Made by a program: the position numbers and the translations under genes
The notes under the pieces: model-generated
What the model was told of the DNA's origin: nothing
The model's input: the letters and a program-made list of their open reading frames with translations, nothing else
The model's database searches: none
Source of the DNA: Candidatus Sodalis pierantonius str. SOPE
Lineage (GTDB): Bacteria > Pseudomonadota > Gammaproteobacteria > Enterobacterales > Enterobacteriaceae
Direction: 5' to 3'
NCBI RefSeq assembly: GCF_000517405.1
Contig: NZ_CP006568.1
Location: 3,968,001 to 4,032,000 of the forward strand
DNA: 64,000 nt
Shown here: piece after piece, positions 9,230 through 19,490 of the stretch
Layout of the letters: the number at the start of each line of letters is the position of its first letter
How positions within the stretch are numbered: position 1 is the first letter of the stretch

Positions 9230-10521
9230 ATGTCAAACAACACTGCTGCTCCCCTGCGGGTAGCCAAATTCGGCGGCACCAGCGTGGCCGATTTCGACGC
9301 GATGAACCGCAGTGCGGATATCATCTTAGCTAATTTGGTGGTGCTTTCCGTCTCGGCCGGCGTCACCAATGTGTTGGTGGCGTTGTCGGAAGGCAACGAA
9401 GCGGAGCGTCGCGCCTACTATCTAGACGAAATCCGCCGCATCCAATATAGCATTATCGACCGTCTGGCCGAGCAAACGGTGATCCGCGAAGAGATCGATC
9501 GGATGATTGATAACATCGCTATGCTGGCCGAAGCGGCGGGCCTTGCGACCTCACTTGCGCTGACCGATGAGTTGGTCAGCCACGGCGAGCTGATGTCGAC
9601 CCTGCTGTTTGTGGAAGTTTTACGGCAGCGCGGCGTAGCGGCGGCGTGGTTTGATGTACGTAAAGTGATGCGCACCAACGATCAGTTTGGCCGCGCCGAG
9701 CCGGACAGCCATATGCTCAAGGCGCAGACGCGCACCCTGTTGCTGCCGCGCCTGGAAAGCTAGCTGATCATCACCTAGGGCTTTATCGGCAGTGAGGCAA
9801 AAGGGCGCACTACCACCCTCGGCCGCGGCGGTAGCGACTATACCGCGGCATTGCTGGGAGAAGCACTGGAGGCGGGACGCATCGATATATGGACCGATGT
9901 GCCCGGCATCTATACCACCGATCCCCGCGTCGTGCCGCAGGCCAAGCGCATCGACGAAATCAGTTTCGAGGAAGCGGCGGAAATGGCCACCTTTGGCGCC
10001 AAAATTCTGCATCCGGCGACGCTACTGCCGGCGGTGCGCAGCGCGATTCCGGTGTTCGTCGGCTCCAGTAAAGATCCCGGCGCCGGCGCCAAACGCTGCT
10101 GACACTGCATAGCCTCAACATGCTGCACGCCCGGGGGTTTCTGGCGGAGGTGTTTAATATTCTGGCGCGGCACGCGATTTCGGTGGACCTTATCACCACC
10201 GTCCGAAGGTGAGCGTGGCGCTCACCTCGGACACCACCGGCTCCACCACCACCGGCGCAAGCCTGCTGACGCAAGCGCTGCTGACCGAACTCTCCTCTCT
10301 TTGCCGGGTAGAAGTGGAAGAGGATCTGGCGCTGGTGGCATTGATTGGCAATAAATTGTCGCAGGCTTGCGGGGTGGGAAAAGAGGTCTTTGGCGTCCTG
10401 GATCCGTTCAATATCCGGCTTATTTGCTACGGCGCCAGCAGCCATAATCTCTGCCTGCTGGTGCCGGGCGGCGACGCCGAGCAGGTAGTTAAGAACCTTG
10501 CACGGCGCACTGTTCGACTAA
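9230..10521 (+). pseudogene. lysC: lysine-sensitive aspartokinase III, multiply disrupted
   Basis: LysC phosphorylates aspartate, the first step to lysine, threonine and methionine. The N-terminus is clear (AKFGGTSVADFDAMNRSADI). Lesions: a small in-frame deletion after SADIILA; TAG at 9761-9763 and TAG at 9776-9778 (the latter in place of Gln before GFIGSE); loss of about 22 codons with a frameshift after KDPGAGAK near 10092; a frameshift near 10205 in the first ACT domain (DLITT then VSVALTSD); and one extra base near 10497, after which LHGALFD and TAA end the gene at 10521. The remaining reading (GGSDYTAALLGEAL, LLTELSSLCRVEVEE) leaves no doubt of identity. The upstream riboswitch is still recognisable. 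Confidence 0.95.
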
Positions 10522-10700
10522 ACTTGCCCGGCGATGGGTTAGCCCGTCACCGAGGAGAAAACGGGCGAGCATACCGCCCTCTTCACCCTGCGGGGGGACG
10601 GCCGAGCCTTGCCTATCCCTCACCAGCCGGCGCGGCGACAGGAAGCCGCTATGACGCGGGAGGGCCATGGGGCGCCCTACCAGCGGCCCCGGCCGTACCG

Positions 10701-12345
10701 TCAGGGCGTACCGGGGGCCGGGGGCCGGTTGTCGTCACGGTCGCGGATCTCATCCTCTTCCGACTCCTCGTCCAGCTCCAGCACGTTATAGGCCACTGAA
10801 CAGAACAGCGAATTGACCCGTTTCAGATCCCCCAGCAGGCTCAAATGAAGCGAGCTGGTTTCCAAACTCTGCACATTCTGCTGGTGCAAGCAATCCACAT
10901 GGGCGTGCGCATAGCGGCGGTCGGTAATACGAAAGCGGTGCTTGGCGCGACGCAGGCGGCGGGCGCTGGTCATATCGTTTGACAAGAACACCGACAGACT
11001 TAAGCGCAGATTTGACATCAGCTGCTCATGCAGCGTGTCCAGCTCCTTCATACCCTGGGCGGAGAAAGCCCGGCGCGCATTCAGCGATTTGGCGGCAATA
11101 TCCCCCGTCATGCGCTCGATAATATCCCCCGCCTGCTCTAGATTGAGCGCCATTTCAATAATTTCCGCCCAGCGGCGCGCGAATCCGCTTCGTCCAGATC
11201 TTCCTTCGGGATCTGCACCAGATAAAGTTTAATGGCTGTGTACAGCACATCAACGTCGTCGTCCAGACGGCGTACCTCGCGGTTTTTTTCCACCTGACCG
11301 TGCAGCACCTCGGTGTGCAACAGCAACATGCTTTCCACCACGTCACCCATACGCAGCGTTTCACGGGCGGCGTTCACCAGCGCCAGCGCGGGCGTATCCA
11401 GCGCGCTGGTATCCAAATGGCGCGGGCGCACGCTGCGATCGTCTATCGGCGTATCGGCAATCCACTTACTGCACAGCCGCGCCATATGATCGGCGAAGGG
11501 CACCATGGCCAGACAGCGGAACAGATTATAGAACACGTAGAAATAGATGACCAATTCCGCATCCGCCAGCGGCGAGACAAACGGCAGCACCACCAGGCAG
11601 CCGATCAATTTGAACAGCAGGCTGCCGAGGGCGACGCGTTTGCCCTCGGCGTTCTGGCCTCTAGCGTTAAGCATTGCCAGGATCCCGCTGCCGAGATTCG
11701 CGCCTATCGCCAGGCACAGCGCCACTTTGAAGGAGATGACATCGGTAGCGGAGAGGGTCGCGGTCAGCAGCACCGCCGCCAGGCTGGAGTAACTGATAAT
11801 GGCGAACAACGCCCCGGTCAGCGCATCCAACAGGATATCGCCGGTAAGGGAGGAGAACAGCACTTTGACGCCGCTGGCCTGCGTGATGGGCGTGGAGGCG
11901 CTGACAATCAGTTCCAGGGCCAGCAAAATCAAGCCCAGGCCGATAACGACACGGCCCCGTTGCCCGGCACGGGATTGTTTACGGCCGAGAAACAGACAAA
12001 CGCCGATGAAAATAAGCAACGGCGACAGCCAGGAAAGATCGAAGGTCAGCACCCGCGCCATCAGGGCGGTACCCACATCGGCACCGAGAATAATTACCAG
12101 CGCCGGCGTCAGCGCCACCAATTTCTGGGCCACGAAGGAGGTCACCAGCATCGCCGTGGCGTTGCTGCTCTGCACCAGTGCGGTCACGCCGATACCGGCT
12201 ATAAAGGCCATGGTTTTTTCTCTACGCTGCGGCTAAGCACCTGCCACAGACGGGCACCATAGACACGCATGATACCCGTGCGAACGATATGGTTGCACCA
12301 TACCAGCAACGCCACGGCGGACAGAAAATGTAACAGCGTTAACAC
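10701..12345 (-). pseudogene. yjbB: YjbB, Na+/phosphate symporter-family protein, two frameshifts
   Basis: YjbB is a PNaS-family membrane protein (about 543 residues in E. coli), implicated in phosphate export, with a C-terminal PhoU-like domain. The start is read as GTG at 12343-12345, with GGAG just upstream (VLTLLHFLSAVALLVW). A frameshift near 12212 separates SVEKKP from FIAGIGVTALVQSSNAT, and a second near 11178 separates EADSR from the WAEIIEMALNLEQ continuation. The last frame ends at 10701 with an acidic tail. Everything else is collinear. It faces lysC convergently, as expected from E. coli order in which yjbB lies beyond lysC. Confidence 0.9.
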
Positions 12346-12427
12346 TCGGTTTGAAGCTCCCTTTTGCAGATGAATACCGGCGCTCCCTACCGGCGATGCT
12401 GATAAGAAGGTTCATGGGGCCGCGCAA

Positions 12428-13420
12428 TCAGGCAACCTCGCATAGTGTTGATATCTCTAACTGTAGACCAATTCGCCCGCCATTTGGATAGAGATCGGCC
12501 ATAGAACGACTTAAAACATCCACCGCGAGGGAAACCTGGCGACATTCTACCCGATAGCGGATGACATTGCCCAACAGGCTATGGCCGAGGATGACGGCAT
12601 CAATCCCTTGTCCGGCCGGCAGCAGCGTAATGGATTCCGGCCGTATCGCCACCCGCGTGCTGTAGCGACGACCGGTCAGCGCGCTGGCCTGGTCGCCCTC
12701 CAGGATATTGTAATTGCCGATAAATCCGGCGGCGAAAGCGTCCACCGGCCGGATATAAAGCATTTCCGCGCTGTCGTTTTGAACGATGCGGCCCTGATTC
12801 ATCAGCACCACTCTATCGGATAGCGTCAGCGCCTCTTCCTGATCGTGGGTAACGAAAATGGCGGCTAATTTAAGCTCTTGCTGAATAAGGCGTATTTGAT
12901 CGCGCAAATAGCGGCGTATGCGCGCATCCAGCGCCGACAGCGGCTCATCGAGCAGCAATAGCCGCGGCCGGGTCACCAGCGAGCGGGCCAGCGCCACCCT
13001 CTGGCACTGACCGCCGGAAAGCTGATGGGGATAGCGGTGGGCGAAGGTTTGCAACTCCACCAGCGCCAGCGCCTCATCTGTTCGCTGGCGAATCACGTCG
13101 ACCGGCAGCCTCAGCATTTTCAGACCGAACGCGACATTGGCCGCGACCGTCATGTTGGGAATCAGCACATAGCTTTGGAACACCATGCCGATACCGCGCT
13201 GCTGCGGCAGCAGCGGCAGCAGGTTCTGTCCTTGCAACATAATCTCGCCGCTGTCCACCGATGTCAAACCGGCCAGGCAGCGCAGCAGCGTGGATTTCCC
13301 GCAGCCGTTCGGGCCCAGCAATGTGACGAATTCGCCTTCGTCGGCGCTGAAGTCGATATTGGTGAACACCTGGGTCGGACCATATTGTTTATTCAGCTGC
13401 TTAACCGTCAAATACGCCAT
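12428..13420 (-). CDS. phnT: ABC transporter ATPase of the phosphonate-type uptake cluster (PhnT-like)
   Basis: This is the energising subunit of a binding-protein-dependent importer, 330 residues and uninterrupted. Walker A GPNGCGKST is at residues 36-44, followed by the Q-loop (MVFQSYVLIPNMTV), signature LSGGQCQRVALARS, Walker B LLLLDEP and the H-loop FVTHDQEEA. The C-terminal about 90 residues form a TOBE-like regulatory part (VAIRPESITLLPAG). It is last in a minus-strand run phnS, phosphatase-like gene, phnU, phnV, phnT, regulated by the divergent phnR, and its Shine-Dalgarno AAGGAG overlaps the phnV end. PhnT is named from the Salmonella 2-aminoethylphosphonate cluster; the exact substrate is inferred. 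With phnV broken it probably lacks a complete partner. Confidence 0.85.
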   Translation of the reverse strand: MAYLTVKQLNKQYGPTQVFTNIDFSADEGEFVTLLGPNGCGKSTLLRCLAGLTSVDSGEIMLQGQNLLPLLPQQRGIGMVFQSYVLIPNMTVAANVAFGLKMLRLPVDVIRQRTDEALALVELQTFAHRYPHQLSGGQCQRVALARSLVTRPRLLLLDEPLSALDARIRRYLRDQIRLIQQELKLAAIFVTHDQEEALTLSDRVVLMNQGRIVQNDSAEMLYIRPVDAFAAGFIGNYNILEGDQASALTGRRYSTRVAIRPESITLLPAGQGIDAVILGHSLLGNVIRYRVECRQVSLAVDVLSRSMADLYPNGGRIGLQLEISTLCEVA

Positions 13421-13422
13421 GT

Positions 13423-14211
13423 TTACTCCTTTTCCCTGCCGAGGGCATTGGCCAGCAATGTCAACAGCAGCACCACCACAAAATAAGAAATGACCAGCGC
13501 GCTGGTGAAATGACCGCTGCCGTTGCGCATATTGTAGAGATAGACCTGCAGGGTTTCGTAGCGATTACCCACTAACAGATTGGCGAAGACAAACTCGCCG
13601 ATTAAGAAAGGAGAATGACAGTAGCATCGCTATCATACAGCCCTTGCGCAAATTGGGCAGGATGACTAGCAACGCTGCCTGAGCGGTGCTGGCGCCCAGA
13701 AAATGCGCCGCATCCATCAAGTCGCGCAGATTGATCGCCTGCAAGTTGTTATTCACGGCGCGATAAATAAACGGCAGCATTAGCGTGAAATAGCAGCAGA
13801 CCAAGATCCAGGGGGTGCCGGTCAGCGCCAGCGGGCCATATCGGAATAGAGTTGCAGCAGTCCTACCGATGAGACGACCGGCGGCACGGCGAACGGCAGC
13901 AGGATCAAGATGTTCATTACTCCGTCCAGCCAGGGGAAATAATAGGCGATAACGAAAATCACCGGCAGCACCAGCAGCACCGACAGCAGCAGCGCCCCCA
14001 GGCAAATGAGCAAAGAGTGCTCCAGCGCCGCCAAAAATCGCGGGTCACGCCACAGATCCGTAAACCATTTAAGCTGAAAACCCTGCGGCAGAATCGTCGC
14101 CCCCCAGGTGGTGCTGAGAGCATAAACCAGCGTTGCCGCCAGCGGCAATAACAGTACCACCAGCAGCAAGGCCACCACGCCGCGATGCCAAAGTAATTCG
14201 GCCTGACTCAT
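13423..14211 (-). pseudogene. phnV: ABC permease PhnV-like, two frameshifts
   Basis: This is the second membrane permease of the uptake cluster (about 262 codons in total). It reads MSQAELLWHRGVVALLLVVLL with several hydrophobic helices. A shift near 13840 separates LLQLYSDM from GPLALTGTPWILVCCYF. A second shift near 13603 separates LLSFSFL from GEFVFANLLVGNRYETLQVY. The gene then ends LLTLLANALGREKE, TAA at 13423-13425, three bases before the phnT start. The EAA-like loop (DLMDAAHFLGAST) is still readable in the middle frame. No functional permease is expected. Confidence 0.9.
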
Positions 14212-14229
14212 ACCTTTCTCCTCGCGCCT

Positions 14230-15051
14230 TTAGGGGCGGGCGCGGATATAGCTGCGGCGTACCAACAGTTGATGCGCCAACGTTATTAATACCATCAACG
14301 CCACCAGCACCATTCCCAGCGCGCTGACCAAGTACGGGTCGAGATCGAGATCCCCTGCCACCAGCGCCGAAATGCGGATCGGAATGATGTTGTAATTACT
14401 GGTGGTGAGCGCAAAGAGGGTGGCATAGGCCCCGAGCGCATTGGCCAGCAGGATAACAAAGGTGCCCAGGAGCGCCGGCGTCAATACCGGCAAACCGATA
14501 TGCAGCCAGAAACGCAGGCGGCTCGCGCCCAAGAGCGCCGCGGACTCGCGCCACGCGCCGAAAGCGGGATACAGCAGCAGCACGCCCAGCGGGATCTGAA
14601 AATAGGTATAGAGCACCGTCAACCCGGTTTTTGAATACAGGCTAAAATCCGTCATCCAGCCATAGCGGCGCAGCAGCAGGGTGACGCAGCCGTTGGCGCC
14701 CAGCAGAATAATAAAGGCGAAGGCCAGCGACACGCCGGTGAAGTTGCTGGTCATGTTGGTAAAGGCGATGGCGCCGTCGCGCAGGCGCGAAATCCCCAGC
14801 CGGTGCAGGTAGTAGCTGGCGCCGGTGGCGATGAGCAGGCCGCACAGGCTGGAGGAAAACGTCAATTGTAAGGAGAACTGCATGGCCTGGCGATAAAACG
14901 GCGAGCTGAAAATGGTGCGATAGTTGCCAAGACCCCAGCCGTCGAGATCGCTCATGAAACTGCCAATAACCATCCACACCAACGGCGCTATCTGAAATGC
15001 GGTAAACAGCAACGCAAACGGCACCAGCGCCGCAATCCCTTTGCCCTTCAT
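14230..15051 (-). CDS. phnU: ABC permease PhnU-like
   Basis: This 273-residue inner-membrane permease has about six hydrophobic helices and the EAA loop typical of binding-protein-dependent importers (WRESAALLGASRLRFWLHIG near residues 170-190) that contacts the ATPase. The frame is intact. Its ATG overlaps the end of the upstream phosphatase-like gene by four bases, and phnV begins 18 bases after its stop, so the genes form one operon. It would pair with PhnV, which is broken. The name follows the Salmonella 2-aminoethylphosphonate transporter; substrate assignment is inference. Confidence 0.85.
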   Translation of the reverse strand: MKGKGIAALVPFALLFTAFQIAPLVWMVIGSFMSDLDGWGLGNYRTIFSSPFYRQAMQFSLQLTFSSSLCGLLIATGASYYLHRLGISRLRDGAIAFTNMTSNFTGVSLAFAFIILLGANGCVTLLLRRYGWMTDFSLYSKTGLTVLYTYFQIPLGVLLLYPAFGAWRESAALLGASRLRFWLHIGLPVLTPALLGTFVILLANALGAYATLFALTTSNYNIIPIRISALVAGDLDLDPYLVSALGMVLVALMVLITLAHQLLVRRSYIRARP

Positions 15052-15843
15052 CGCAGCAAGTCCCCGCAGACCGGTCTGTCATGGTCCACCCCGAGCAGTT
15101 GGCATACCGTGCTGTAGAGTTCCGTTTGCTGTGGTCGGGCCGGAGCAAGGCTGAAGGCGTCACCGAACACAAACAGTGGTACCTGACGCTCTTCAGGCAA
15201 AATTTCGCCGTGGCTGCGGTCGTCATTCATACCGTGATCGGCGGTCACGATGACCTGATAGCCCGCGGCCAGCCAGCCCGGCATCCAGCGCGACAGCAAA
15301 CCATCGGCGTTGCGTGCGGCGTTGCGGTACTGCGGCGTCGACAAGCCGTGGCGATGGCCGGCGTCATCGATATTCATTGGATGGATCAGCAGGAAGTCCG
15401 GCTGATGGCGCAGACGCAGGCTTTCCGCATCCTCGAACAAATGGGAGTCCGGATAATGATCCGCATGATAGAAGTGCCCGTATTGAATGGGCAGCGCCGG
15501 CGCCAGCGTGTACCGGTCTTCCGCGGCGTTGAACGGCGCGCGATTGTAAAGTTCGCTTACCCAATGATAGGCCACCGCCGCGGTAGTCAGCCCCGCCGCG
15601 CGCGAAATGGAAAATACTGCGGTGGTGAGACAAACGGATGACATCATTGTGCACCACGCCGCTTTGCACCGGCGGGACGCCGGTAAGAATACATTCGTAC
15701 AGCGGACGCGATAACGACGGCAATTCGCAGGTCAGCGAGTACAGCCGCCCACGTCCGACGGCGCATTCGCCGTGCAGGCAACCCATGGTGTCATAGGCCA
15801 CCACATAGCTCAGTCCGTCCAATACCACCAAGATTGTTTTCAC
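15048..15843 (-). pseudogene. alkaline-phosphatase-superfamily hydrolase, frameshifted
   Basis: This is a nucleotide-pyrophosphatase/phosphonoacetate-hydrolase-like enzyme of the alkaline phosphatase superfamily. The 5' frame begins MKTILVVLDGLSY, with the metal-binding Asp, and has SLSRPLYECILTGVPP with the likely Thr/Ser nucleophile region near residue 54. Near 15600 the frame shifts from HHRSIFHFA to AAGLTTAAVAYHWVSELYN. The second half holds the metal motifs HPMNIDDAGHRHG and VIVTADHGMND. Proteins of this type are found inside phosphonate transport clusters and would release phosphate from an imported compound. The total length (about 264 codons) is near normal, so one small indel is the only lesion seen. 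The exact substrate is unknown. Confidence 0.85.
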
Positions 15844-16011
15844 TACCCTTCCTCATACCAGTCCGCCGCGCTTATTACGCCGTCCGCCGCGGTGGAACAC
15901 CGTCGCGGGGCGCAATACGCCGGCGCTCATGCCCCCTGCCACCGGCACGCAACCGGCGAGGAGGGGGATGTCCGATGGCCCGTGGCCGGGTGATCCCATT
16001 TACCGCGTCAT

Positions 16012-17013
16012 TTACTGTTTCATCGCCATCATGACGTTTTCCTGCCACAGACGCGGCAACGCTTTGGCATTCTTTTCCCAGGCCGCGGCGTCGGCTATCG
16101 GGTGCGCATTTTTATACTGTTCGTCGGGCAAAAGTTTCGCCTTGACGTCTTCCGGCAACGTCAGTCGTTCAACGCGGATCGGGCGGGCATAGCCGCGAGC
16201 CAAATTGATCTGCCCCGCGTCCGAGAAGATGTGTTCGCGCGCGAATTTGGCGGCGTTGGGATGTTTGGCATATTTATTGATGATAGTGCTGTAACCGGAA
16301 AAGACGCTGCCATCGGAGGGGATCAGTACCTCAAACCGGGTTTTATCAATCTGGTCGCGATAATTGAGGCCGTTAAAGTCCCAGATGATCCCGACGTCCA
16401 CTTCCCCCTTCTCTAGAGCGGCAATAGAGGGATCGTTTAGGCCCAGCCGACCGGCCTTGGCCAGTTTGGCGAAGAAGTCGAGGCCCGGTTGCAGATTCGT
16501 CTCGTTGCCGCCCATGGCGTAAGCGGCCGCCAACACGCCATTGACCGCCTGCGCCGCAGTGCCGACATCCCCTAAAGCAACTTTGTAATCGCCCTTCAAC
16601 AGATCCGCCCAGCTATGGGGAATAGTTTTCACCGTCTGCTTATTGACGATAAACGCAATCGTGCCGGTGTAAGCCACCGCCCACTGCCCCTCTTTATCTT
16701 TCGCCCAGACGGGGATCTGATCCCAAGTGCTGGGTTTATAGGGCTGCATCACTCCTTTTTGTACCGCCAGCGGGGCGAAGGAGACGCCGATATCGGCGCT
16801 GGCGTTATTCTTTTCCGCCAAGAATTTGGCGATTTTCTGCGCGGAACTCATATCCGTATCGCTGTGCTGTATCTGATACTGGCTGGCCAAATCCTGCCAG
16901 GTCTGTTTCCAGTTTGCCCACGAATCGGGCATGCCGACGCTCATGACTTGTCCTTCCTGACGCGCCGCCTGCTCCAGCGCTGTCGTTAACACAGAAGCGT
17001 ACAAATATTTCAT
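16012..17013 (-). CDS. phnS: periplasmic solute-binding protein of the uptake cluster, abnormal signal peptide
   Basis: This is the substrate-binding protein that would deliver the solute to the phnUVT importer, 333 residues in one frame. The body is typical of iron/polyamine/phosphonate binding proteins (SVGMPDSWANWKQTWQDL, TGTIAFIVNK, DVGIIWDFNGLNY, GYSTIINKYAKHPNAA). The start at ATG 17011-17013 gives MKYLYASVLTTALEQAARQEG: the hydrophobic core is cut short and no signal-peptidase site is present, so part of the signal sequence seems deleted and export is doubtful. The frame can be extended upstream to 17118 but gains no signal. It differs from Salmonella PhnS in sequence; the name reflects cluster position. 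15844-16011 downstream holds nothing recognisable. Confidence 0.72.
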   Translation of the reverse strand: MKYLYASVLTTALEQAARQEGQVMSVGMPDSWANWKQTWQDLASQYQIQHSDTDMSSAQKIAKFLAEKNNASADIGVSFAPLAVQKGVMQPYKPSTWDQIPVWAKDKEGQWAVAYTGTIAFIVNKQTVKTIPHSWADLLKGDYKVALGDVGTAAQAVNGVLAAAYAMGGNETNLQPGLDFFAKLAKAGRLGLNDPSIAALEKGEVDVGIIWDFNGLNYRDQIDKTRFEVLIPSDGSVFSGYSTIINKYAKHPNAAKFAREHIFSDAGQINLARGYARPIRVERLTLPEDVKAKLLPDEQYKNAHPIADAAAWEKNAKALPRLWQENVMMAMKQ

Positions 17014-17210
17014 AGCTGAAGCTCCGCATATGAGGATGAAAATGCCTGGCCCTACTGGTCTAGTCCAGCAAGAACTACGCCAATCTACCCCAGCTGGATG
17101 AATATTTAATGACAGCAACCCTTACCGGCGTTTTTTTGTTATGGTCTTCGTTCATACCGCCGCTGCTGGCGAAAATAGCTGCACTGAAAACAGGAAAACC
17201 TGTGATAAAC

Positions 17211-17807
17211 ATGCCCTCTGATAAAGCCTCCCCGGCCGAGGAAAGCGCGCGCTACAGGACGGTGGATGCTATCTGCCAGACCATCGCCGACTGGATAGAT
17301 GCCGGTCGGTTGGGCCATAACGATCGTCTGCCGGCGGAGCGGATGATGAGCGCGCACTTTGCCACCACCCACATCACGCTACGTGAAGCGCTCGGGCAAT
17401 TGGAGGCGAGAGGTATGATTTATCGCGAAGAGCGGCGCGGCTGGTTCGTCAGCCCGCCGCGGGTGGTGTATAACCCGCTGCAGCGCAGCCACTTTCACGC
17501 CATGGCGCGCGAGCAGGGGCGGGCGCCCTGCCACGCTGGTGCTGGACGCACGTGAGGTGGAGGTACCGGCAACACTCTGTAGCCTGCTCGCGCTGCCGCC
17601 GGCCGCCAGAGTTTACCGCATCCGCCGGGTGCGGCGGATCGATGGCCGGGCGGTACTGTATGTAGAGCATTATCTGAACCCGGCCTATTTCCCGGCGATT
17701 TTGCAGCAGGACCTCACCGCCTCGCTGACCGAGCTGTACGCCAACCATTATGATATCCGCTATGGCAGGGTGCGCTTCGATATGTGCCCGACCACCTTTC
17801 CGACGGC
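17211..17807 (+). pseudogene. phnR: GntR-family regulator PhnR-like, 5' part, frameshifted and cut by IS21
   Basis: This is a GntR/HutC-type repressor, divergent from the phn transport genes and presumably their regulator. The N-terminal winged helix is clear: CQTIADWIDAGRLGHND, LPAERMMSAHFATTHITLREALGQLE. The frame shifts near 17525 (AREQGRAP then LVLDAREVEVPATL) and the UTRA effector domain continues (RIDGRAVLYVEHYLNPAYF) until an IS21 copy interrupts it after PTTFPTA at 17807. ATG 17211 is the likely start; GTG 17202 is an alternative. The last 40 codons lie beyond the IS block at 21651-21773. Confidence 0.88.
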
Positions 17808-17924
17808 TGCTGGTTCCGGTCACATCCGATCACTGATTCCGGTCGCCCGATCAGCGATTCCGATTCTGTCCGATCGCTCATCTTCTGTTCCGCCATACTC
17901 TGGAGACTTTTAGCTTCCGGGGGC

Positions 17925-19479
17925 ATGGCACGTAAAAAGAAGAAAGCGAGAACGGAAATGTGCATCTATATTAATGTGTTACGTATGAAATTCGAGCAGC
18001 GCCGCTCGAATCGCACTATCGCAGCAGCGCTCGGCATAGGCTGTACTACCGTGCACGATATCCTAGGCCGATTCACGGTAGCTAACCTGGTCTGACCATT
18101 GCCGGCGGAACTGTCCCCCGTCGACCTCGACCGCCTGCTCTATCCCGGCAAATCCGGAAAAGTTATCAATACCTTACCCAGATGGCTTGATATCGATACC
18201 GAGTTAAGCCGCAAGGGCATGACCAAGCAGCTGCTCTGGATGGAATATCAATCCGCCGTGGGCGGTGATGCCCTCGGTTACTCACAGTTTTGTGCACTGT
18301 TCCGTGACTGGAAAAAGAAGCAGCGGCGTTCCATGCGCATGGAGCACAAGGCTGGCGAAAAGCTCTTCATCGACTTCTGTGGCCCCACCGTACCTATTAT
18401 CGTCAACCCTGCGACCGGCAGCGTACGCCAGGTCGCTATCTTCGTCGTTGCCATGGGCGTGTCAGGCTATGCGTATATCGAAGCCTGCGAAGGCCAGGAC
18501 ATGGCATCGTGGCTCAACGCCAATAGCCGCTGCCTGCACTTCATGGGTGGGGTTCCGGAGCTGATGATACCTGATAATCTGCGCAGCGCTGTCAGCACCC
18601 CTGACCGCTATGAGCCGGTCATAAACCAGAGCTACCAGGCGCTGGCAAATCACTATGAGACAGTGGTGCTACCGACGCGCCCGAGAAAACCGAAAGACAA
18701 GGCGAAGGCAGAATCAACTGTGCAGCTGGTAGAACGCTGGGTTTTGGCCCGGTTGCGTAAACGTAGGTTCTACTCGCTGGCCGAACTCAACCAGGTGATA
18801 CGAGAACTCAATCATGAGTTGAATCTGCGCCCGATGCGTCATTACGGCGGACAAAGTCGCCTTGAACGCTTCGAGCAGCTGGACAAACCGGCTCTTGGGC
18901 CTCTACCGCCCACACAATGGGAATACAGTGAGTATCTCGTTGCCCGAGTGGGACCTGATTACCACATAGACTACGGCAAAAACTGGTACTCGGTGCCGCA
19001 TCCGCTGGTTGGCGTACGCGTTGACGTCATCGCCACCCAACGGCTGGTGCAAATCCACCATAAGGGCGTCTGCGTGGCTACGCACCCTCGCAGCGATAAC
19101 GCCTATAGGCACACGACTCAGGCGGCGCACATGCCGGCTAACCATAAGGGGTAGAGTCAGTGGACGCCGGAAAGGCTGTGCAGTTGGGCGCTGTCGGTGG
19201 GTGTGTGCACACTGAAAGTGGTCGAGTCCATCCAAAAGAGCAAAGCCCATCCGGAGCAGGCTTACCGCTCCGTGCTGGGGCTACTCAATCTGCAACGGCG
19301 CTTATGAGACGACGCGACTGGAGAAAGCCTGCGCGCTGGCGTTGGAGAAAGGGTGCATTAACCGCTCTTTCATAGCCAACGTATTGAAACACGGTCGTGA
19401 AAGTGAGGTCACCCAGGACGGAGCCGGCGTATCAATGCTGGTTCACGAAAACCTCCGAGGTCCGGACAGTTATCACTAA
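17925..19479 (+). pseudogene. istA: IS21 transposase istA, two stops and a frameshift
   Basis: IstA is the DDE integrase of IS21. It begins MARKKKKARTEMCIYINVLR, with a helix-turn-helix (RSNRTIAAALGIGCTTVHDIL). Compared with copy B, a Trp codon is TGA at 18093-18095, a Gln codon is TAG at 19152-19154, and one extra base near 19303 shifts the frame after LQRR. The catalytic core is readable (KLFIDFCGPTVPI, PELMIPDNLRSAV, KAKAESTVQLVERW). It ends at TAA 19477-19479, 11 bases before istB. Inactive. Confidence 0.9.
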
Positions 19480-19490
19480 GGAGAATAAAT

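Noticed and set aside
11300..12262. 320-codon plus-strand ORF opposite yjbB
   Set aside because: Gln/His/Arg-rich shadow of the yjbB frames on the other strand.
17808..17900. Short spaced repeats at the IS21 ends that could suggest a CRISPR array
   Set aside because: The repeats are degenerate, about 20-25 bases apart, only two or three in number, and occur at both IS21 ends; they are transposase binding sites.
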